Below are positions 40,081-48,504 of a stretch of 64,000 nucleotides of DNA, one piece after another. Origin of the DNA: Burkholderia sp. Leaf177 (GTDB taxonomy: Bacteria > Pseudomonadota > Gammaproteobacteria > Burkholderiales > Burkholderiaceae); contig NZ_LMPF01000021.1 in NCBI RefSeq assembly GCF_001424345.1, positions 656,635 to 720,634 on the forward strand. The letters run 5' to 3'. The notes below the pieces were generated by a model that worked only from the letters and a program-made list of their open reading frames with translations, had not been told where the DNA came from and ran no database searches. The position numbers and the translations under genes were made by a program. Position 1 is the first letter of the stretch. Each line of letters starts with the position of its first letter.

Positions 40081-40817
40081 GCGCTGCGATTTCCCTTCGC
40101 GGCGTAGGCAAGCATTTCGGATCGCTGCAAGTACTGGACGGGGTTTCCTTCGATGTCGGCCAGAGCGAGATCGTGGCGCTGCTCGGCACTTCCGGGTGCG
40201 GGAAAAGTACGTTGCTTAATATCATCGCGGGATTGATCGAGCCGGGCGATGGCGAGCTGTGGATAGATGGTAAGGAAACCGAAGGAATAAAAGACCGCAA
40301 CGCGCTGTCTTATATGTTCCAGGAAGACCGCTTGCTGCCATGGCGCACGGCTCGCGCAAACGCGGAGTTCGGCCTCGAAGCCGCTGTCCCCGCCATACCC
40401 GCGAACGAACGGCATGCTCGCGCGGACGCGGTGCTCGATCTCGTCGGCCTGAAAGGTTTCGCCGATGCCCATCCGCATCAGTTATCCGGCGGCATGCGCA
40501 GCCGTGTCGCATTGGCCCGGAGTCTGGTCACGGCTCCGCGCATCCTGTTGATGGACGAACCGTTCTCCAAGCTCGATCCGCAAATGCGCACGCAGATGCA
40601 CGAGGAACTGCTGCGCATCCACGCAATGCAGAACATGACCGTGCTGTTTGTCACGCACGACGTGGAGGAAGCGATCGCGCTTGCCGACCGAGTGGTGGTG
40701 CTCGCGCCGCGTCCTGGACGCGTGCGCGAGATCGTCAACGTCGATTTGCCGCGTCCACGCAGTGCCACAGAGCCCGCCGTCGCCGAAGCGATCCGCCAAT
40801 TGCGTCTCATGATCTGA
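40077..40817 (+). CDS. ABC transporter ATP-binding protein, NitT/TauT family
   Basis: 246 residues. Walker A is LLGTSGCGKSTLLNIIAG, the Q-loop region YMFQEDRLLPWRTARANAEFGL is typical of nitrate/sulfonate/taurine importers, and the signature LSGGMRSRVALARSLV precedes Walker B ILLMDEPFSKLDP and the H-loop FVTHDVEEAI. It energises uptake together with the adjacent permease and binding protein. It overlaps the GntR gene by 4 bp and is followed 3 bp later by the permease. Confidence 0.94.
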   Translation: MSAAISLRGVGKHFGSLQVLDGVSFDVGQSEIVALLGTSGCGKSTLLNIIAGLIEPGDGELWIDGKETEGIKDRNALSYMFQEDRLLPWRTARANAEFGLEAAVPAIPANERHARADAVLDLVGLKGFADAHPHQLSGGMRSRVALARSLVTAPRILLMDEPFSKLDPQMRTQMHEELLRIHAMQNMTVLFVTHDVEEAIALADRVVVLAPRPGRVREIVNVDLPRPRSATEPAVAEAIRQLRLMI

Positions 40818-40820
40818 CCT

Positions 40821-41594
40821 ATGTCCACTGTCCCACGAAGTTCGTTTGCCTCGACGGTCGCGCAACGCGTCACGCTCGTCGTGTTGCTGCTGGCGGCCTG
40901 GTGGCTCGCGTCGCTGCGCATGCCGCAGTTCGTGCTGCCCGGGCCGCAAAGAGTCGCGCACGCGTTTGCCGCGCTCGTGCAAAGCGGTACGTTTTTCGAT
41001 GACTTGGGCGTCACGCTGTATCGCGTGGTCGGGGGATTTTTGCTGGCTGCAATCGTGGGCGCGCCGCTTGGAATCGCCCTCGGTTCGAATCCGCGCGTGG
41101 CGCATTTTTTCGAGCCGCTGCTGTCGATTGTGAATACGGTTTCGTCGGCGATCTGGGCGGTATTCGCAATCATCTGGTTCGGCATCTCGAATGCAACGAC
41201 CATCTTCGTCGTGTTCATGACGGCCATGCCGCTGATCCTGACCAATGTATGGCAAGGCGCGTTGACCGTCGATAACAATCTGGTCGAACTAGCCCGCAGT
41301 TTTCGCATGTCGCAGACGCAGATCATGCGCAAGATTTTCCTGCCGACCATCCTGCCGCATTTCTTTGCGGGCGCACGGCTCGCGTTCGGGTTCGGCTGGC
41401 GCGTGTCGCTGGTCGCGGAGACCATTGGGTCGTCGAACGGGATTGGTTATCGCTTGCGGCAAGCTGCAGATCTCGTGCAGACCGATCAGGTTTTCGCGTG
41501 GACCGTGACGCTGGTCGTCTTGATGCTTGCACTCGAAGCCGGCGTGCTGAAGCCGCTCGAACGGCGCTTGTTCCGATGGAAAAAAACCGACTGA
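40821..41594 (+). CDS. ABC transporter permease, NitT/TauT family
   Basis: 257 residues with about six membrane helices. The BPD-transport-type EAA loop reads VDNNLVELARSFRMSQTQIMRKIFLPTILPHFFAGARLAFGFGWR, which docks the ATPase. The N-terminus and LPGPQRVAHAFAALVQSG match the SsuC/TauC branch. The substrate cannot be told from the permease. Confidence 0.93.
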   Translation: MSTVPRSSFASTVAQRVTLVVLLLAAWWLASLRMPQFVLPGPQRVAHAFAALVQSGTFFDDLGVTLYRVVGGFLLAAIVGAPLGIALGSNPRVAHFFEPLLSIVNTVSSAIWAVFAIIWFGISNATTIFVVFMTAMPLILTNVWQGALTVDNNLVELARSFRMSQTQIMRKIFLPTILPHFFAGARLAFGFGWRVSLVAETIGSSNGIGYRLRQAADLVQTDQVFAWTVTLVVLMLALEAGVLKPLERRLFRWKKTD

Positions 41595-41613
41595 ACCAAC
41601 GGGGAATGAAAAA

Positions 41614-42615
41614 ATGAAGAGTCTGTATTTATTCAGGAGAGCAGTGCTTTTTGCGGCTATTACTGCTGGCGCGACGTTAGGCGCTGTGCAGACGGCGCAC
41701 GCAGAACCGATGCGCATCGGCTATTGGACAAGCGGCGTGAGTTTGGGTTTCGGCGCCGTTCTGGAAGCGCAGAAATTTCTGCAGCAACGCGGCCTGGACG
41801 TGACTTTCGTGCATTTCTCCGATGTCAACGCGCCCAATCGGGCGCTTGCGGCGAATGCGATCGACTTTGCGTTCGCGGCGCCGGCGTCGGCAGTGTTCAG
41901 CACCGCGGCCGATGGCGTGCCGCTCAAGATCGTGCTCGCAACACAACCCGCGGACGTCGAGTTCGTCGCGCCTGAAGACTCGCCCATCAAGTCGCTCGCC
42001 GACCTGCGTGGCAAAAAAGTTGGCATGTCGCCGCCGGGCAGCTCGGTTGCATCGATAGCAACAGCGGTCCTGCAGGGCAACTACGGTATCAAGCCAACTG
42101 ACTTTTCCATCGTTCCGGGAAATGAAGGACGCCTCGCGCAGTTCCTCGTGCAAAAACAGGTCGATGCCGCCGCGTTGCGCTCCGTGACCATCGCGCAATT
42201 GAAGGAACTGAAGGTGAAGCGCCTCGGCAGTTTCGGCGGCGAATGGAAGAAGCTTACGAAGTCGGACGCAACGCCGTACATCGGCGTGAGCGCGATTCGT
42301 GCGGACTATCTGGCGAAGCATCCGCAAGACGTGGCGAAGCTGATTGCGGGCATGCGTACCGCTTTGCAGTGGGGTGCCGCGCATCAGAACGACGTCGCCG
42401 CGATCCTGCAGAAAAGCGCGAACTTGCCGGCCGAAGACGCGCAGGCTTATGCCGCGCGCTGGTCGGATATCAACCGCGTGACGTTCGAGCCGATCGATCT
42501 GGAAACGCTTAAACGCGAGCATCAAATCTTCGTGGACGGTGGCGTGATCAAAGGTGCATTACCCGCCGATCTCTTCGATACAGCGCCGTACGCCGCATCG
42601 AAATCAATTCAATAA
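41614..42615 (+). CDS. ABC transporter periplasmic substrate-binding protein, NitT/TauT family
   Basis: 333 residues. A signal peptide of about 29 residues (FRRAVLFAAITAGATLGAVQTAHAEP) precedes an SsuA/NMT1-type domain with MRIGYWTSGVSLGFGAVLEAQKFL and SPIKSLADLRGKKVGMSPPGSSVASIATAVLQ. The C-terminal half has YIGVSAIRADYLAKHPQDVAKLIAGM. The family captures aliphatic sulfonates, nitrate, taurine, thiamine precursors or aromatic acids. Downstream acyl-CoA chemistry points to a carboxylate rather than a sulfonate, but this is inference. Confidence 0.92.
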   Translation: MKSLYLFRRAVLFAAITAGATLGAVQTAHAEPMRIGYWTSGVSLGFGAVLEAQKFLQQRGLDVTFVHFSDVNAPNRALAANAIDFAFAAPASAVFSTAADGVPLKIVLATQPADVEFVAPEDSPIKSLADLRGKKVGMSPPGSSVASIATAVLQGNYGIKPTDFSIVPGNEGRLAQFLVQKQVDAAALRSVTIAQLKELKVKRLGSFGGEWKKLTKSDATPYIGVSAIRADYLAKHPQDVAKLIAGMRTALQWGAAHQNDVAAILQKSANLPAEDAQAYAARWSDINRVTFEPIDLETLKREHQIFVDGGVIKGALPADLFDTAPYAASKSIQ

Positions 42616-42630
42616 CGTGGAGAAGACACT

Positions 42631-43659
42631 GTGACAAACGCGATACCGTCGACCATGAAAGCGCTCGTATTGAACGAGCATGGCGATCTCGATCAACTGC
42701 ATGTGGTCAGCGACAAACCCGTACCCAAAGCAACGCCCGGACATGTCGTGATCCGCGTGCGCGCATCGTCGTTCAACTATCACGATGTATTCACCGTGAA
42801 GGGCATGCCCGGAATCAAGGTGCCTTTTCCGGTTGTGATCGGTCTGGACATGGCCGGCGAGATTGCAGAAGTGGGCGAGGGCGTCGAAGGCTGGAAGGCG
42901 GGCGATCGTGTGCTCGTGAATCCGCTTTATCCCGAGAAAGGCTTGATGGGTGAAATGCTCGATGGCGGCATGGCGCAATATTGCCTCGTGTCTGTCGGAC
43001 AACTGATTAATTTGCCCGATGCCGTGAGCTACGATGCTGCATCCGCGTTGCCGGTCGCCTACGGCACGGCGCACCGCATGCTCGTCACGCACAAGACCGT
43101 GAAAGCCGGCGACCGCGTGCTGATTCTCGGCGCAAGCGGCGGAGTGGGAACGGCGTGCATTTTGCTCGCGAAGCAATTGGGCGCCGAAGTGATCGCGTGC
43201 GCCGGCAGCGACGAAAAATGCGAGCAGCTAAAAGCGCTCGGCGCCGATCAGACCGTGAACTACAAGACCACCGATTTCTCGAAGTGGGCGATCGGACAGT
43301 ACGGCAAACCGCAGCGCCGGACGTATGACGGCGGCGTGGATGTCGTCGTGAACTTCACCGGCGGCGATACGTGGGTACCGTCTTTGAAGTGCCTCAAGCG
43401 CGGCGGCACGCTGCTGGTTTGCGGCGCGACGGCCGGACATGCGCCGGCCGAAGACCTGCGATACATCTGGAGCTTCGAGCTGAAGATCATCGGCTCGAAC
43501 AGTTTCTACGATGAAAACCTGCGCGCGCTGCTCGACCAGATCGCGACGGGCGAACTCGTGCCTGCCATCGACCGGACGTTGCCGCTCGAAGAAGCCGCCG
43601 AAGGATTGCGACTGATCCGCGATCGCGAAGTGCTGGGCAAGGTCGTCGTCAATCCGTAA
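42631..43659 (+). CDS. Zinc-independent MDR-family alcohol dehydrogenase/quinone oxidoreductase
   Basis: 342 residues from a GTG at 42631 with GGAG upstream (an ATG at 42655 is possible). The GroES-like N-terminal half includes VIRVRASSFNYHDVFTVKGMPG and VIGLDMAGEIAEVGEGVEGWKAGDRV. The Rossmann half has VLILGASGGVGTACILLAKQLGAEVIACAGSDEKCEQLKALGAD. The catalytic-zinc cysteine and structural-zinc cysteines are missing, as in quinone oxidoreductase or enoyl reductase types. It could reduce an alpha,beta-unsaturated carbonyl or acyl-CoA intermediate. Confidence 0.88.
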   Translation: MTNAIPSTMKALVLNEHGDLDQLHVVSDKPVPKATPGHVVIRVRASSFNYHDVFTVKGMPGIKVPFPVVIGLDMAGEIAEVGEGVEGWKAGDRVLVNPLYPEKGLMGEMLDGGMAQYCLVSVGQLINLPDAVSYDAASALPVAYGTAHRMLVTHKTVKAGDRVLILGASGGVGTACILLAKQLGAEVIACAGSDEKCEQLKALGADQTVNYKTTDFSKWAIGQYGKPQRRTYDGGVDVVVNFTGGDTWVPSLKCLKRGGTLLVCGATAGHAPAEDLRYIWSFELKIIGSNSFYDENLRALLDQIATGELVPAIDRTLPLEEAAEGLRLIRDREVLGKVVVNP

Positions 43660-43680
43660 TTCAATGCTGAAAGGAACATC

Positions 43681-44112
43681 ATGAGTGAAGCAACTTTGCC
43701 GGGCGCGCAGGAAATCGAGGCACGCCTTCGGCGTGGTCCGTTCCATGAATGGCTCGGGTTGAAAGTGGTATCGGTAGGCGAGGGCGAGATCGAGCTCACC
43801 GCGACGTGGCGCGAAGAATGGGTCGTGAATCCCGACAAGGGTTATACGCATGGCGGCGTGCTCGCCGCGCTCGTGGATCTCGCGGCGGACTGGGCGCTGG
43901 TATCGAAGACCGGACGCGGCGTGCCGACCATCGACTTGCGCGTCGATTATCATCGCGCGGCGTTCAAGGGTGACCTGACCGTAAAGGGCAAGGTGATCAA
44001 GTTTGGATCGCAAGTGTCCGTGGCGGAAGCGCAAGTGTTCGATAAAGACGGCAAGCTCGTAGCAAGCGGACGCGGCGCGTATTCCACAGTGACGGCGTCG
44101 CCGGCAACGTGA
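43681..44112 (+). CDS. PaaI-family hotdog-fold thioesterase
   Basis: 143 residues. The hotdog core has the family motif NPDKGYTHGGVLAALVDLAADWAL, which contains the catalytic aspartate/helix region, and TIDLRVDYHRAAFKGDLTVKGKVIKFG. These enzymes hydrolyse aryl- or acyl-CoA esters, often to rescue dead-end CoA adducts in aromatic catabolism. AAAGGAA precedes the ATG. Its stop overlaps the next start (TGATG). Confidence 0.9.
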   Translation: MSEATLPGAQEIEARLRRGPFHEWLGLKVVSVGEGEIELTATWREEWVVNPDKGYTHGGVLAALVDLAADWALVSKTGRGVPTIDLRVDYHRAAFKGDLTVKGKVIKFGSQVSVAEAQVFDKDGKLVASGRGAYSTVTASPAT

Positions 44113-44876
44113 TGCTCGCGCTCGATCATCTGGTCATCAACACGCGCTTCGATACCGACGCTGCTCAGGCCATCTTCGAGCAACTCGGTTTCACGGTCGC
44201 GCCGCGCGGGTACCACACGCTCGGCTCGATCAACCACGCGATCGTGCTCGGCGACCACTACCTTGAACTTATCGGCTTGCCCGCCGATGGCAAGACTGTG
44301 CGCGAGGAGATCCTGAACAGTCCGCTCGGCGCCGACGGTCTCGTCTTTCGCACGGATGATCCTGACGCGACCTTTATGAACTTGCAGCAATCCGGCTTCG
44401 ATGCCACACCGCCGCAAACTTTTTCGCGGCCGGTCGAACCCTTGGGCGTTGCACGCTTCACGACCGTGCGCATGAAGCCCGGTCAACTTGATGGCGGCCG
44501 GGTATATTTTTGCCAGCATCTGACGCCCGAACTCGTGTTCCGCGACGAATGGCAGCGGCATGCGAACGGTGTTACGAGCTTGAGTGCGCTGCATCTGATC
44601 GATGTAGCGCCCGAACCGTACGTGCAGCTTGGAGAGATCGCGCCGGGATTCGGGCTGGTGTACTGGACGCGTGAAACCTTCGACGCGCATTTCGGCGCAA
44701 TGGCTGCGCACGTCGCGGCGCGCGGACCGCGTTACGCCGCAATCACGGCGCGTACGCCGGCCTGGCGATCCATGGAACAGAAAGCGAATGCGGCCGGCTT
44801 GCCCGCTCACGCCGATGCCGATCGCGTACTCGTTGCCCTGCCGCGCTTCGATACCTTGCTGGAATTCAAGCCATGA
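44112..44876 (+). CDS. VOC-superfamily protein, glyoxalase-3-like
   Basis: 254 residues from the ATG at 44112 (a GTG directly before is also in frame). It opens MLALDHLVINTRFDTDAAQAIFEQLGF and has YHTLGSINHAIVLGDHYLELIGLPADG, typical of the Glyoxalase_3 (PF13468) type. One metal histidine/glutamate set is evident in the first half (HLV, HAIV, YLEL); the second half is less clear. These proteins have no defined substrate; VOC enzymes include isomerases, lyases and dioxygenases. It overlaps both neighbours by a few bases. Confidence 0.82.
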   Translation: MLALDHLVINTRFDTDAAQAIFEQLGFTVAPRGYHTLGSINHAIVLGDHYLELIGLPADGKTVREEILNSPLGADGLVFRTDDPDATFMNLQQSGFDATPPQTFSRPVEPLGVARFTTVRMKPGQLDGGRVYFCQHLTPELVFRDEWQRHANGVTSLSALHLIDVAPEPYVQLGEIAPGFGLVYWTRETFDAHFGAMAAHVAARGPRYAAITARTPAWRSMEQKANAAGLPAHADADRVLVALPRFDTLLEFKP

Positions 44877-46402
44877 CGTTGCCTACCAATCTCGGCGCGC
44901 TGATATCCCGGGACGGCGCCGACCAGGACGCCGTTGCGATCATCGGGCTCGACGATGCGTTCAACGCGCGTCAATACACTTTCGCGGAACTCGATGCCAC
45001 CGCGAACGCCGTCGCGCATACGCTTCACCAGCAATATGCGCGTGGTGATCGCATTGCGGTCCTCGCGGCCAACTCCGCGGAATACGTTGCCACTGTGCTC
45101 GGCATCATGCGCGCGGGACTTGTTGCCGTGCCTGTCAATTACAAGTTCCCCCGGGCGTTGATTGCGGACGTCATCGCCGATAGCGGTGCCCGGTTGGTAT
45201 TCAGTGATCCGAAACGATTCCCCGACGCACCTATTGCGCTACCGCGAGTCGTATTCAATAGCGCGGATAGCACGCACGGTTTCGATGCTTTTATCGCCGA
45301 GGAAAAATCGCATGGCGATCCCTTCAAGCCGATCGTTCCGAATGAAAACGAAGCCGCGCTGTTCCTCTATACATCCGGTTCGACGGGGCGGCCCAAAGGC
45401 GTCGTGCTCTCCCATGCAAGTCATTTGTGGGTCGTCGAGACGCGCCTTTCGGCCCAGCCTCTGACACGCGAGCGCGTGTTGATCGCCGCGCCGCTCTATC
45501 ACATGAACGCGCTTGCGCTCGCGTTCCTGGCGCTTGCCGCGCGCGCCACAACCGTGCTGATGCCTGCCTTCAACGCGCGCAATTACATTCGCGCTATCGA
45601 TACATATCGCTGCACATGGCTCACCTCCGTGCCCCCGATGATCGCGATGATGATGCAGGAGCGCGATCTGCTTGCGCAGACGGATCTTTCGTCGGTGCGT
45701 TTCGTGCGCATGGGTTCCGCGCCGGTCAGCGGCGCGTTGCTCGACCAGATTCGCACGTTGTTGCCGAACGCCAAAGTGATCAACGCATACGGTACGACCG
45801 AGGGTGGGCCGGTCGTGTTCGGACCGCACCCGGGCGGTTTGCCCACGCCGCCGCTTGCCATCGGCGCAGCTCATCCGCTGGTGCAGCTTCGTCTTGTCGA
45901 TACAACCGGGCAGCCGGTTGACGAAGGCGAACTGGAGATGCGCAGCCCAGGGCTGATGAACGGTTATCACAATCGCGCGGATCTAGTGCCGCCGATCACG
46001 CCGGACGGTTTTTATCGAACGGGCGATGTTTTTCGACGCGATGAAAACGGCTTCTATACGTTCATCGGACGACGCGACGATATGTTCGTTTCGGGCGGTG
46101 AAAACATCTTTCCCGGCGATGTGGAGAAGATGCTGGAGCGGCATCCGCTGATTCAGCAAGCGAGCGTCATTCCTGTTGACGACGCCATCAAGGGCACGAA
46201 GCCTGTTGCGTTTATCGTGCGAAAACCGGGTGCGGAATTGAGCGCGGAAGCGGTGAAAAAGTTTGCGCTCGAACACGCGCCTGCGTACCAGCATCCGCGC
46301 CAGGTCTGGTTTGTCGATGGGTTTCCGCTTGCATCGACCAACAAGATCGACCGGGCGGCACTGAAGCGGGACGCGGCGAAGCGATTGGCGGAAGAGGGCT
46401 AG
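44873..46402 (+). CDS. Acyl-CoA synthetase (AMP-forming, class I adenylate-forming enzyme)
   Basis: 509 residues. The P-loop-like A3 motif is AALFLYTSGSTGRPKGVVLSHASH near residue 165. The A5 region is VINAYGTTEGGPVVFG, and A7-A8 is GFYRTGDVFRRDENGFYTFIGRRDDMFVSGGENIFPGDVEKML. The A10 catalytic lysine is in PLASTNKIDRAALKRD at the C-terminus. It activates a carboxylic acid to its acyl-AMP and then CoA thioester. It is the last gene of the operon and overlaps the VOC gene by 4 bp. The specificity loop resembles medium-chain/aryl CoA ligases, but the substrate cannot be called. Confidence 0.92.
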   Translation: MTLPTNLGALISRDGADQDAVAIIGLDDAFNARQYTFAELDATANAVAHTLHQQYARGDRIAVLAANSAEYVATVLGIMRAGLVAVPVNYKFPRALIADVIADSGARLVFSDPKRFPDAPIALPRVVFNSADSTHGFDAFIAEEKSHGDPFKPIVPNENEAALFLYTSGSTGRPKGVVLSHASHLWVVETRLSAQPLTRERVLIAAPLYHMNALALAFLALAARATTVLMPAFNARNYIRAIDTYRCTWLTSVPPMIAMMMQERDLLAQTDLSSVRFVRMGSAPVSGALLDQIRTLLPNAKVINAYGTTEGGPVVFGPHPGGLPTPPLAIGAAHPLVQLRLVDTTGQPVDEGELEMRSPGLMNGYHNRADLVPPITPDGFYRTGDVFRRDENGFYTFIGRRDDMFVSGGENIFPGDVEKMLERHPLIQQASVIPVDDAIKGTKPVAFIVRKPGAELSAEAVKKFALEHAPAYQHPRQVWFVDGFPLASTNKIDRAALKRDAAKRLAEEG

Positions 46403-46414
46403 GGCGCCTAGCCC
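46396..46414. terminator. Hairpin between convergent ligase and porin genes
   Basis: GGGCTAGG and CCTAGCCC form an 8-bp stem with a 3-nt loop, overlapping the ligase stop codon. Neither side has a clear U-tract, but it is the only structure in the 30-bp convergent gap. Confidence 0.5.
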
Positions 46415-46432
46415 GAACCCCGCTCTAATCCC

Positions 46433-47524
46433 TCAAAACGAGTGGTTAATACCCACATAAACGCCCGACTGGTTTCCACCTGGCGTGGGATTGTCGGCGC
46501 TCGTCTGGCTGTTTGCTTCCAGCGAAAAGTTCGCACCGTTGCTGTTGCGTACGGTCGCGGTCGTTGCATACAAAAAGGTGCGCTTCGAGAAGTTATATGT
46601 GGTGCCGATCTCGAACATGGTCGCGCGACCGCCGCCCTGCAATGCATCGCCATTCGTGTTGATATGGAACACGGCAGCCGTCGTCGCGAACACCGGCGTC
46701 CATTGATAGGTCACGCCGCCCCATTCGTGATCGCCGGACGTCGGCGCGCCCGCCACGGTGGCGTCCGCGTGCATGTGCGTGTACGCCGCCTGCAACTTGA
46801 ACTTGCCCACGTACGCGTTCACCATCGCAATGTATTCCCGCGAGTACAGGAACAGGTCGGAGAACCGGCCATTCGCGTCGCGCATTTCATCGAAGATGCC
46901 GCGGACCTGGAAATACTGCCGCGTGTAAGTGAGCTGGATGCCGTCGGAGCGGCCGTAGTCGGCAAAGGTGCCGTCGGCGTTCTTCTGTCCCTGGTTGAAA
47001 CTTGTGGTATTGCCAAGCGAGTATTGGCCGAGTACATCGACGCCATACCAGTTCGGCGATTGATACTGGATGTTGTTGCTCGTCTTGTTCCAGTTGCGGC
47101 TGCGCACGAGTGACGCCGATGACCACGCTTGCTGCACGAACGGATCGAAGTCCCACACGCCGTTCGATATCGCGAGCATGCGGCCGAGCGTAAATGTGCC
47201 GTATGTATCGTTGGCAAGTCCCACGAAGGCGTAACGTTGGTACAGACGGCCGTTGGTGTCGCCGGCAGTCCCGTCGCTCGTGTTGATGCCGGATTCCAGC
47301 TTGAAGATAGCCTTGTTGCCGCCGCCGAGGTCTTCGGAACCTTTCAGGCCGAACAATCCCGTGCCCCATTCGCCGCTTGCAAGCCGCCAGCGGCTATGAC
47401 CGCCGACGTTGCTCATGTATTCCACGCCGTTGTCGATACGCCCGTACAGCGTGACACTCGATTGCGCTTGCACGCTGCTGACGCCCGCGCAACCGACAAC
47501 GGCTGCGATCCACAATTTTTTCAT
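46433..47524 (-). CDS. Gram-negative general porin (Burkholderia Opc/OmpC type)
   Basis: 363 residues from the ATG at 47524, with GGAGGGG upstream. The signal peptide MKKLWIAAVVGCAGVSSVQAQ leads into SSVTLYGRIDNGVEYMSN, the hallmark first strand of betaproteobacterial trimeric porins. RLASGEWGTGLFGLKGSEDLGGGNKAIFKLESG follows. The protein ends in the terminal aromatic strand GVYVGINHSF, required for BAM recognition. It forms a 16-stranded outer membrane channel for small solutes. The gene is monocistronic. Confidence 0.95.
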   Translation of the reverse strand: MKKLWIAAVVGCAGVSSVQAQSSVTLYGRIDNGVEYMSNVGGHSRWRLASGEWGTGLFGLKGSEDLGGGNKAIFKLESGINTSDGTAGDTNGRLYQRYAFVGLANDTYGTFTLGRMLAISNGVWDFDPFVQQAWSSASLVRSRNWNKTSNNIQYQSPNWYGVDVLGQYSLGNTTSFNQGQKNADGTFADYGRSDGIQLTYTRQYFQVRGIFDEMRDANGRFSDLFLYSREYIAMVNAYVGKFKLQAAYTHMHADATVAGAPTSGDHEWGGVTYQWTPVFATTAAVFHINTNGDALQGGGRATMFEIGTTYNFSKRTFLYATTATVRNSNGANFSLEANSQTSADNPTPGGNQSGVYVGINHSF

Positions 47525-47665
47525 CGTCCCCTCCGGATTTCGGAAGCGCTCGCCGTCTATGGAATCACTTTGTAGCGACCGCTTCAAACGGAGCGAAGGA
47601 TACACGCGCAAACGAAAACCTGCATTTTCGACCGATTGAGGCCGGCGCGGACAAGCGCGGACAAA

Positions 47666-48331
47666 TCAGGCGCGCCGTCTGAACCAGCCCGTAAGCGATA
47701 ACCTCTCGCGCGTCGCAGGCAGCACTTCGTGCAGCATGTCGGTCGATAAAAACACGGCGATCCGGTTGGCGACGGGCAAGATGTCCCGAACGCTGGTGCC
47801 GCCCATCGCGTGGGCGTCGTCCAGATGCAGACGCAGTGCGCCGCCGTGCTGAGGTTGCCAGTCCGCATTCAAATAGACGATGACCGATACCACACGCGTG
47901 TCGTCATCGCGGAAACGATCGCGATGCTGTTTGTACGACGCTCCCGGCGGATAGAACGCAAAGTGGCTTTCGTATTCATCGAGTCCGAGAAAGAGTTCGC
48001 GATTCAACCCCGTCCGCAGTGTTTCTATGATCGCCAGATACTGGTCGCAGGCTTCGGATTGACCCGCTTGCAGCCACTGGATCTGATCGCCGCGAATCTC
48101 GGGTTGCAGCGTGCGCGCTGCGCCGTGACCCACGCCGGCGCGCGTGAGCGATCCTGCCGCCGCCAGCGCCGCGCATTCCTGCGCGAGCGCCACAACGAGT
48201 TCCGGCGGCAAAAAGGCGTCGTGCTCTGCCCAGCCATGTTGATGAACGGCATCGGCAATCTGTCGATGCACATCGTCTGCGTGCATTTCGGAATGCGCCG
48301 GGGAGAGCAAACGGGTCACTGCGTGTTCCAT
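47666..48331 (-). CDS. 2-oxoglutarate/Fe(II)-dependent oxygenase, prolyl-4-hydroxylase-like
   Basis: About 221 residues if started at the ATG at 48331; an ATG at 48286 and longer starts are possible, and none has a strong ribosome-binding site. The Fe(II) site HxD is in YPPGASYKQHRDRFRDDDTRVVSVIVYLN, the distal histidine in FLSTDMLHEVLPATRERLSLTGWF, and the arginine that holds 2-oxoglutarate in the same segment. The family hydroxylates proteins or small molecules. The neighbours give no clue to the substrate. Confidence 0.85.
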   Translation of the reverse strand: MEHAVTRLLSPAHSEMHADDVHRQIADAVHQHGWAEHDAFLPPELVVALAQECAALAAAGSLTRAGVGHGAARTLQPEIRGDQIQWLQAGQSEACDQYLAIIETLRTGLNRELFLGLDEYESHFAFYPPGASYKQHRDRFRDDDTRVVSVIVYLNADWQPQHGGALRLHLDDAHAMGGTSVRDILPVANRIAVFLSTDMLHEVLPATRERLSLTGWFRRRA

Positions 48332-48504
48332 GGAACGAAGTTGCGGGTGGAAATTCGGACGTCTCGTGCAAAGCGAAAATCGGCGGGATGCGGCTTGAAA
48401 CCGAGCGAAAGATATTAACACCGCGGCCTTATTTCCCTGCGCGCAATGCATAGAAGAAAAAAGTAAAAGCGCTTCGTTGACCCGCGCCCGTCGCGCCACG
48501 CATC

